Below, in pieces: positions 58,260 through 64,000 of a stretch of 64,000 nt of DNA (positions within the stretch are counted from its first letter, which is position 1; every line of letters starts with the position of its first letter). Location of the stretch: NCBI GenBank assembly GCA_947175485.1, contig CAMWMZ010000001.1, forward strand, positions 1 through 64,000, read 5' to 3'. Source of the stretch: an uncultured Clostridia bacterium (GTDB lineage: Bacteria; Bacillota; Clostridia; Christensenellales; Borkfalkiaceae). Both the position numbers and the translations under genes were made by a program. The notes below the pieces were generated by a model. It searched no databases. It saw only the letters and a list, made by a program, of their open reading frames with translations, and was not told the origin of the DNA.

Positions 58260-58330
58260 ATAAAAATCGGGAAAAATGTAATTGACTAATCTATCGTTTT
58301 TTGTTAAAATTTTATAAGGAGATGTTTAAT

Positions 58331-59659
58331 ATGAATTTTCGCGAAACCCTTAAAGTAAACGGGAAAGGGCATCTTGAGATAGGCGGTATGGATACCGTTG
58401 AAATTGCAGAAAAATTCGGAACTCCTTTGTATGTATTTGATGAAGATTATATACGAAAGATGATTCGCGTGTATAAAGACACTATAGAAAGAGAGTACGA
58501 CGGCAACGGATTGGTGCTTTATGCTTCAAAAGCTTTTTCTTGCGAGGCAGTCTATGCAATAGCAAGGCAGGAAGAAATAGGCGTTGACGTTGTTTCGGGC
58601 GGAGAGCTGTATACTGCATTGAAAGCGGGTTTTTCGCTTAAAAAAGCATATATGCACGGTAACAATAAGCTTTTCAGAGAGCTTGAATTTGCGATTGAAA
58701 ACGGAATCGGCAATATTGTGGTTGACAGCTTTCGTGAGGCGGACATAATCGAGGAGATTGCTGGCAGTAAAGGAATCAAACAGAATGTTTTAATAAGAAT
58801 TAATCCTGGCGTGGAAGCCCATACGCATGCGTTTATTCAAACGGCAAGAACTGACAGTAAATTCGGATTTTCTATTTCAGATGGCTCCGCGGAAGAACTT
58901 ATTTTACATATTTTAAATAAGAAAAACATTGTTTTAAAGGGTTATCATTGCCATATCGGTTCGCAAATTTTTGAAAAGCGGTCGTTTGAGCTTGCAGCCC
59001 ATAAAGTAATGGATTTTTCTGCGAAGATAAAGAGAACGCTTGGTTTTGAGGCTGCCGAACTTAATATGGGCGGCGGCTTTGGCGTTTGGTATAATGATGA
59101 GGATCCGCGTTTTAAACCTGCCGATTACGCCGAATATTTGACTGTTCTGATAAAGGCGATTAAAGAAAAAGCGTTGGAGCACGGTTTAAAATTGCCTTAT
59201 TTGCTGATCGAGCCGGGACGCTCCATAATTGGTGAAGCGGGAATAACTCTTTATACCGTTGGCGCCATCAAAGATATAAAAGGCGTAAAAAAATATGTTG
59301 CCGTAGACGGCGGCATGTTTGATAATCCCAGATATGCGCTTTATCAATCAAAGTATTCCGTGCTTTTGGCTAATAAAGCAAACGAAGCTTGCACTGATAA
59401 GGTTACCGTTGCCGGGAAGTGCTGCGAAAGCGGAGATATAATTGCGGTAGACGTTCCGTTGCCTACGGCAAAAGAGGGCGACATTATGGCGGTGCTTACC
59501 ACCGGCGCATATAATTATTCGATGGCGAGTAATTATAACAGAAATTTTGTTCCGGCAGCGGTTCTTGTTAAAGACGGGAGAGCAGATTACATAATAAAAC
59601 CTCAAAATTATGAAGACATAGTAAGGAATGATTGTATTCCCGAAAGACTTAAAAAATGA
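58331..59659 (+). CDS. lysA: Diaminopimelate decarboxylase
   Basis: FGTPLYVFDEDYIRKMIRVYKDTI; VLYASKAFSCEAVYAIA; VDVVSGGELYTAL; GYHCHIGSQIF; NMGGGFGVWY; EPGRSIIGEAG; CCESGDI. Promoter ttgact-N17-taaaat and ggag SD. Confidence 0.96.
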   Translation: MNFRETLKVNGKGHLEIGGMDTVEIAEKFGTPLYVFDEDYIRKMIRVYKDTIEREYDGNGLVLYASKAFSCEAVYAIARQEEIGVDVVSGGELYTALKAGFSLKKAYMHGNNKLFRELEFAIENGIGNIVVDSFREADIIEEIAGSKGIKQNVLIRINPGVEAHTHAFIQTARTDSKFGFSISDGSAEELILHILNKKNIVLKGYHCHIGSQIFEKRSFELAAHKVMDFSAKIKRTLGFEAAELNMGGGFGVWYNDEDPRFKPADYAEYLTVLIKAIKEKALEHGLKLPYLLIEPGRSIIGEAGITLYTVGAIKDIKGVKKYVAVDGGMFDNPRYALYQSKYSVLLANKANEACTDKVTVAGKCCESGDIIAVDVPLPTAKEGDIMAVLTTGAYNYSMASNYNRNFVPAAVLVKDGRADYIIKPQNYEDIVRNDCIPERLKK

Positions 59660-60393
59660 CTCATCTTGTGGAAATTATAGCCGGCCTTATAGCTGTTATA
59701 TTTATATTCGCTCCGCACGAATTCGCGCATGCGTTCGTTGCTTATAAGTGCGGCGACGGCACTGCAAAAATGCAAGGAAGGATGACCCTTAATCCTATAA
59801 AGCATATTGACCCTGCAGGTTTTTTGTTATGTGCCGTTACCGGGTTCGGTTGGGCAAAACCTGTGCCGATTTATCCGAGTAATTTCCGCAATTACAGAAA
59901 AGGTTTATTTTTTACGGCAGTAGCGGGCGTAATTACTAATTATATAATTGCATTTATAGCGTATCCGTTATATCTCGTTATATTTCATTACGTTTATTAT
60001 GCAAATGCAGGGTTTTTCTTTGATAATCCATGGCTTTCTTATATAGTTGAAATAATATATACCGCGTTATTCTTTATTTATGCTTATGGCTTGAGCATAG
60101 TTGTTTTTAATCTGTTGCCCTTATATCCGCTTGACGGGTTCAGGGTGGTTGAATCATTAACCAGGCAAGTTAATCCGGTACGCAGATTTTTGAAAACTTA
60201 CGGAATGTATATTTTGATTTTGCTTGTTTTGGAAAGCTTTATCTGCGATTTGCTTATTAGGTATACAGATTTGCCGTATGTATCATATTTCGATATTATG
60301 GGTTGGGTTGGTTGGTTTGCGCAAAATATTTTAGGTTTTCCCATTACGGCGTTATGGAATGCTATATTCGGGTTGCCGATACCGTTTATTTAA
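59656..60393 (+). CDS. Site-2 protease family (M50) membrane metalloprotease
   Basis: HEFAHAFVAYKCGDGTAKMQGRMTLNPIKHIDPAG; NLLPLYPLDGFRV. Confidence 0.93.
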   Translation: MTHLVEIIAGLIAVIFIFAPHEFAHAFVAYKCGDGTAKMQGRMTLNPIKHIDPAGFLLCAVTGFGWAKPVPIYPSNFRNYRKGLFFTAVAGVITNYIIAFIAYPLYLVIFHYVYYANAGFFFDNPWLSYIVEIIYTALFFIYAYGLSIVVFNLLPLYPLDGFRVVESLTRQVNPVRRFLKTYGMYILILLVLESFICDLLIRYTDLPYVSYFDIMGWVGWFAQNILGFPITALWNAIFGLPIPFI

Positions 60394-60408
60394 GTTTTGG
60401 TAATACTT

Positions 60409-61221
60409 ATGGCGAATAATTATGATAATTTTGAATCGGTAGTTGATTATAATACCGTGCTGGATGACTTTGAAGGTCCTTTGGATTTGCTTTTGCATCT
60501 TATTAATATCGCGCAGATAAAGATAGAGGACGTATTTGTTTCCAAGGTGACGGAGCAATTTCTTAACTATATCGAATATATGAAATCGCAGCCACGACGC
60601 GACGTCGATAAAGAAAGCGAATATCTTGCCCTTGCCGCGCAAATCATTTATATAAAATCCAAAAGTATGGTGCCGGTAGTGGAAGTTGCCGGCGAAGATA
60701 TGGGCGGTGACGAAGAAGAGAAAAAGGCATTAATTGAACAGCTTAAGCAACGCGAGTATGAGTTAATTAAGAGTGAAACGCCGAAATTAAAGGATTTGGA
60801 AACGGTAGGTTATATTTTTAAAGAACCTGACCCTTCGCTGAACACCGTGCGTGTGGTTTATAAAGATTTTACCGTCAGCGCTCTTTTGGAAGCGTTTGCA
60901 AAAATGATGCTCAAAAATGAGAGCATGAGCCGTGAAAAGGAAAAGGTAAGGGAGATCCCCAAAGACGTTTATACTGTTGAAGAAAAAGTAGCGTTTATCC
61001 GTGATAAGCTTGCGCAGGAAAAAGAAATTATGTTTGAGAATTTGTTTTCAACCTTTTCCAGAAATGAGGTCGTAACAACTTTTCAAGCGCTTTTGGAAAT
61101 GCTCAAACACCAATATATAACCGTTCGGCAAGAAGTAACGTTCGGGGAGATTACAATTTTACTTAATCCAGACTGGGATTTAAAGGATGTTTCAAGTGAA
61201 CAATTTGACGAATATAATTGA
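60409..61221 (+). CDS. scpA: Segregation and condensation protein A
   Basis: VLDDFEGPLDLLLHLINIAQIKIEDVFVSKVTEQFLNYIE...EYLALAAQIIYIKSKSMVP. Confidence 0.95.
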   Translation: MANNYDNFESVVDYNTVLDDFEGPLDLLLHLINIAQIKIEDVFVSKVTEQFLNYIEYMKSQPRRDVDKESEYLALAAQIIYIKSKSMVPVVEVAGEDMGGDEEEKKALIEQLKQREYELIKSETPKLKDLETVGYIFKEPDPSLNTVRVVYKDFTVSALLEAFAKMMLKNESMSREKEKVREIPKDVYTVEEKVAFIRDKLAQEKEIMFENLFSTFSRNEVVTTFQALLEMLKHQYITVRQEVTFGEITILLNPDWDLKDVSSEQFDEYN

Positions 61222-61903
61222 GGCTATAATATTTGCTTCAGGTGAAGCGGTACCGGTAAAGTTTATCGTGGAAAAGCTGGGCTGTTCTGTTAAGGACGTG
61301 AACAAATGCGTTGATGAACTTAAAGAAAAATATAATGAAGATAGCGGGATTCAGATTTTAGTTTTTAACGGAAAGCTGCAATTTGCGTCCAATCCCAAAT
61401 ATAAGCAACAGATTTCCGAGGTTTTAATACCGATAAAGGAAAAAGAATTTACTAAAACGATTCTGGAATGTGCCGCGATAATTGCTTATAAACAGCCGAT
61501 TACAAAGCCTGAGCTTGAGGAAATACGCCAAGTAAGCTGTGATTATGCTATACATACGCTTTTAGAGCTTGAAATGATAGTTGCCTGCGGCAGAAAGGAT
61601 GCTGTTGGTAAGCCGATAATGTATGCTACTACGGATAATTTTTTAAAGCGGTTTAAACTTAATTCGATTGATGAATTGCCTGATTATGATGAGCTTATGG
61701 CACAAATTGCCGAGCTTAACAACAATATGCTGGCAGACGAAGAGGATGAAAATTACCTTTATAAAAAGGACGTTTATGTTGAAGAGCAGGCAGAAAAAAA
61801 GGAAAATTTAAAAAGTGAACAAAAACCGCATAAGGTTGATGAAGACGGATTTGAAATTCCTGAATTTATTGCGGATGATGAAGATGTTATAAAAATTGAT
61901 TAA
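61187..61903 (+). CDS. scpB: Segregation and condensation protein B
   Basis: NIIEAIIFASGEAVPVKFIVEKLG...TILECAAIIAYKQPITKPELEEIRQVSCDYAIHTLLELEMIVACGRKDAVGKPIMYATTDNFLKRF. Confidence 0.95.
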   Translation: MFQVNNLTNIIEAIIFASGEAVPVKFIVEKLGCSVKDVNKCVDELKEKYNEDSGIQILVFNGKLQFASNPKYKQQISEVLIPIKEKEFTKTILECAAIIAYKQPITKPELEEIRQVSCDYAIHTLLELEMIVACGRKDAVGKPIMYATTDNFLKRFKLNSIDELPDYDELMAQIAELNNNMLADEEDENYLYKKDVYVEEQAEKKENLKSEQKPHKVDEDGFEIPEFIADDEDVIKID

Positions 61904-61923
61904 ATTTGAATATCAAAAATATC

Positions 61924-61952
61924 AAAAGACGGCTTAAAGCCGTCTTTTTTTG
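61924..61952 (+). terminator. Intrinsic terminator
   Basis: aaaagacggcttaaagccgtctttttttg. Confidence 0.85.
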
Positions 61953-61985
61953 TATATTAAATTATTTATTTCAAATAATATTTTT

Positions 61986-62510
61986 ATGAGCAGCGCTTTA
62001 GTGTATTTAGGTGCGGCGGGTTTTTTATTGGCAGTGTTTCCGTTTCATATATACAATTATCTGTATATTAACACAGCGGATAAGTATGCAAGCATTAACG
62101 CCGGAGTATTTAAATTCAATTTTTTCAATGCGAACACAATTGAAGACGATCCTACGGGAATGCAGATAAACGGCAAAAACAAAAAAATCAATGCAAAAAG
62201 CTTTAATTTAAGTGTATATAAAATTTTTAATCAGCTATGCATTTATAAAATAGTTCAGCTGGGTGATTTTGGGATGAAAAACCAAAATAATGCTTATGTG
62301 GCGTTGGCTCAATACGGATTTACTACAGCAATATATAAATTCATTCAGATGAACGGCAATTATTGTAAGTTAAGGAATTATACGATTTTTAATGAGGAAC
62401 ATTCCGGAATACGATATTACGCAAAAGCAGTTACGATAATCAATCTTATCGTCGTTGCTAAAATTATATTAATAATTATTATGGAGAAAATACATGCGCA
62501 CAAAAATTAG
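61986..62510 (+). CDS. Conserved membrane protein, possibly DUF2953 (scpB-gerW intergenic gene)
   Basis: N- and C-terminal hydrophobic segments; G.KNQNNAYVALAQYGFTTAIYKFIQ core; gene order scpB-(DUF2953)-gerW common in Clostridia. Confidence 0.5.
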   Translation: MSSALVYLGAAGFLLAVFPFHIYNYLYINTADKYASINAGVFKFNFFNANTIEDDPTGMQINGKNKKINAKSFNLSVYKIFNQLCIYKIVQLGDFGMKNQNNAYVALAQYGFTTAIYKFIQMNGNYCKLRNYTIFNEEHSGIRYYAKAVTIINLIVVAKIILIIIMEKIHAHKN

Positions 62511-62868
62511 TAAAAATAAAGAAAAAGAATTTAATTCTCCCGCAATTTCAATAGAAAAGGTTGCCGGGGCGGATACGGTTATAGGGAAGTCGATTATTAC
62601 GGTAAGCGGAACGGAAGTTATACCTCTTTCATCGGTAACCGTAGTAAATTTAAGCGGCGGCGGAGAATACGGTGATGTTAAAACGTTCAAAGAAGCCGAT
62701 GGCTTCCAGATGGCAGGCGGTAACGGAACGGTTATCACTGTTAAACCTCGCGGTTTTTTAATTGACGATGGCAAAGGATGCAGGCTTTTAAGGCTTGACG
62801 AGGGCGCAATCGATACGCTTATAGACAAAACGGGAGAATTAGTTCATAAAATAACCGACAATGCGTAA
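62494..62868 (+). CDS. Spore germination protein GerW family (YtfJ)
   Basis: VAGADTVIGKSIITVSGTEVIPLSSVTVVNLSGGGEYGD...GGNGTVITVKPRGFLI. Confidence 0.88.
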   Translation: MRTKISKNKEKEFNSPAISIEKVAGADTVIGKSIITVSGTEVIPLSSVTVVNLSGGGEYGDVKTFKEADGFQMAGGNGTVITVKPRGFLIDDGKGCRLLRLDEGAIDTLIDKTGELVHKITDNA

Positions 62869-63883
62869 AAGACATTATTTACTGTTATCTTTATCAATAC
62901 TTGCTTTATTTGCCGCAACGATAAAATTTCAATCTGTAAATGCACAGGCGGGAGCTGTTTCAGAAATTGCTATGGAGCTTGCCTCAGAAACAGTTCTTAT
63001 TGAAAGTAATGCGGACCAACGTCTTCCAATGGCAAGCACTACCAAAATAATGACGGCGTTAATTATTGTTGAGGATTGCGATCTTGACGAGGTTATAACC
63101 GTTCCCGACGCAGCCGTAGGAGTAGAGGGTTCAAGCATATATCTCAAAAAAGATGAGCAGATTGACGTACGTGATTTAGTATATGGCTTAATGTTGCGTT
63201 CGGGGAACGATAGCGCGGCGGCATTAGCTATTCATCATAGCGGAAGCATAGATAATTTTGTTAAAGTTATGAATGAACGGGCAAATCGAATAGGCGCCAA
63301 AAATACCAATTTCAAAAATCCGAGCGGTTTGCCCGACGACGAACATTATACAACCGCCAGAGATTTATGTGCTATTGCTTGCAGAGCCATGAAAAACGAA
63401 ACTTTTAAACAAATAGTTTCTTCCAAAAGCTACAGTGGAAAATTCAGAAGCTTTGAAAATAAAAATAAAATGCTGCGCAATTATGATGGTGCTAACGGCG
63501 TAAAAACAGGTTATACCGTAAAGGCGGGGAGATGTTTGGTTTCTTCAGCCGAGCGCAACGGTATGGATGTTGTTACGGTTGTATTGAATTGCTACGATAT
63601 GTATGAAAGAAGTTCACAGCTTTTGGATAAATGCTTTTCGGATTATAAAGTATTGAATTTAGACGAAAACAGTATATTTATGTCTGACAAAGTACTTTGT
63701 AAATTATTAAAAAGCGAAAGAATTATAGTAAAAAGTATTGAAAATTTAAGTTTTAAGGTAATTCCCTGTGAAAACGGTAAAAAATTAAAGGCGGGAGATT
63801 ATGCGGGTAAACTTGAAATTTATAATCAAAACAACTTGATTTTTCAGGCGGATTTATATAGTATAATGAGTACAGAAAATTAA
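62861..63883 (+). CDS. dacB: D-alanyl-D-alanine carboxypeptidase
   Basis: PBP5-family motifs MASTTKIMT, RSGNDSA, VKTGYTVKAGRCLVSSA; next to gerW and rluB. Confidence 0.9.
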   Translation: MRKRHYLLLSLSILALFAATIKFQSVNAQAGAVSEIAMELASETVLIESNADQRLPMASTTKIMTALIIVEDCDLDEVITVPDAAVGVEGSSIYLKKDEQIDVRDLVYGLMLRSGNDSAAALAIHHSGSIDNFVKVMNERANRIGAKNTNFKNPSGLPDDEHYTTARDLCAIACRAMKNETFKQIVSSKSYSGKFRSFENKNKMLRNYDGANGVKTGYTVKAGRCLVSSAERNGMDVVTVVLNCYDMYERSSQLLDKCFSDYKVLNLDENSIFMSDKVLCKLLKSERIIVKSIENLSFKVIPCENGKKLKAGDYAGKLEIYNQNNLIFQADLYSIMSTEN

Positions 63884-63898
63884 GTTGGTATAGTAATA

Positions 63899-64000
63899 AT
63901 GCGTATAAATAAATTCCTTGCGTCGGCAGGGGTTGCTTCGCGCCGTGAGTGCGATAAACTGATAACTGAAGGCAGGGTTAAGATTAACGGCAAAACTGCG
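63899..64000 (+). CDS. 23S rRNA pseudouridine synthase RluB-type, truncated by window end
   Basis: S4 domain [34 protein letters not shown]; conserved scpAB-dacB-rluB order. Confidence 0.85.
   Translation, partial: MRINKFLASAGVASRRECDKLITEGRVKINGKTA

Noticed and set aside
60352-60642. 96-aa minus-strand ORF overlapping the M50 protease/scpA junction
   Set aside because: No SD or recognisable domain; fully inside well-supported plus-strand genes.

Overview
64-kb window of a moderately AT-rich endospore-forming Firmicutes/Clostridia-type chromosome. The taxon is inferred from gene content only. Left part (1-19.5 kb): a co-directional surface-protein and peptide-uptake operon, with a GLUG-type surface protein (truncated by the window edge), a 2443-aa subtilisin (S8)-BspA-LRR fusion, a lipoprotein, OppABCDF and a small membrane protein. 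This is followed by pyk (minus strand), RNase P RNA, a TetR-controlled ABC exporter, an M29 aminopeptidase, an RlmI-type methyltransferase, a heterodimeric ABC exporter, an ABC-F protein, spo0A, a His/Cys-rich lipoprotein and a PL1-like pectate lyase lipoprotein. Right part (40-64 kb): a conserved sporulation/isoprenoid/cell-division cluster, spoIIIAA-AH, asp23, nusB, folD, ispA, [large structured ncRNA], small membrane protein, dxs, tlyA, nadK, argR, recN, spoIVB, spoIIM-like, dacF, an Lsa-like ABC-F, lysA, M50 protease, scpA, scpB, gerW, dacB and rluB. The standout is a roughly 600-nt noncoding region (about 47138-47735) between ispA and dxs, with its own perfect-consensus promoter and a terminator-like 3' hairpin, followed by a basic multi-TM protein. 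Synteny, size and architecture match the OLE RNA / OapA ribonucleoprotein system. Other points of note: several apparently leaderless promoters (nadK, ABC exporter, methyltransferase, DUF697-like), a tandem 16-bp operator in front of the TetR gene, and phased repeats plus a 0A box upstream of a relocated spo0A. No CRISPR array, tRNA, rRNA operon or mobile element was recognised.
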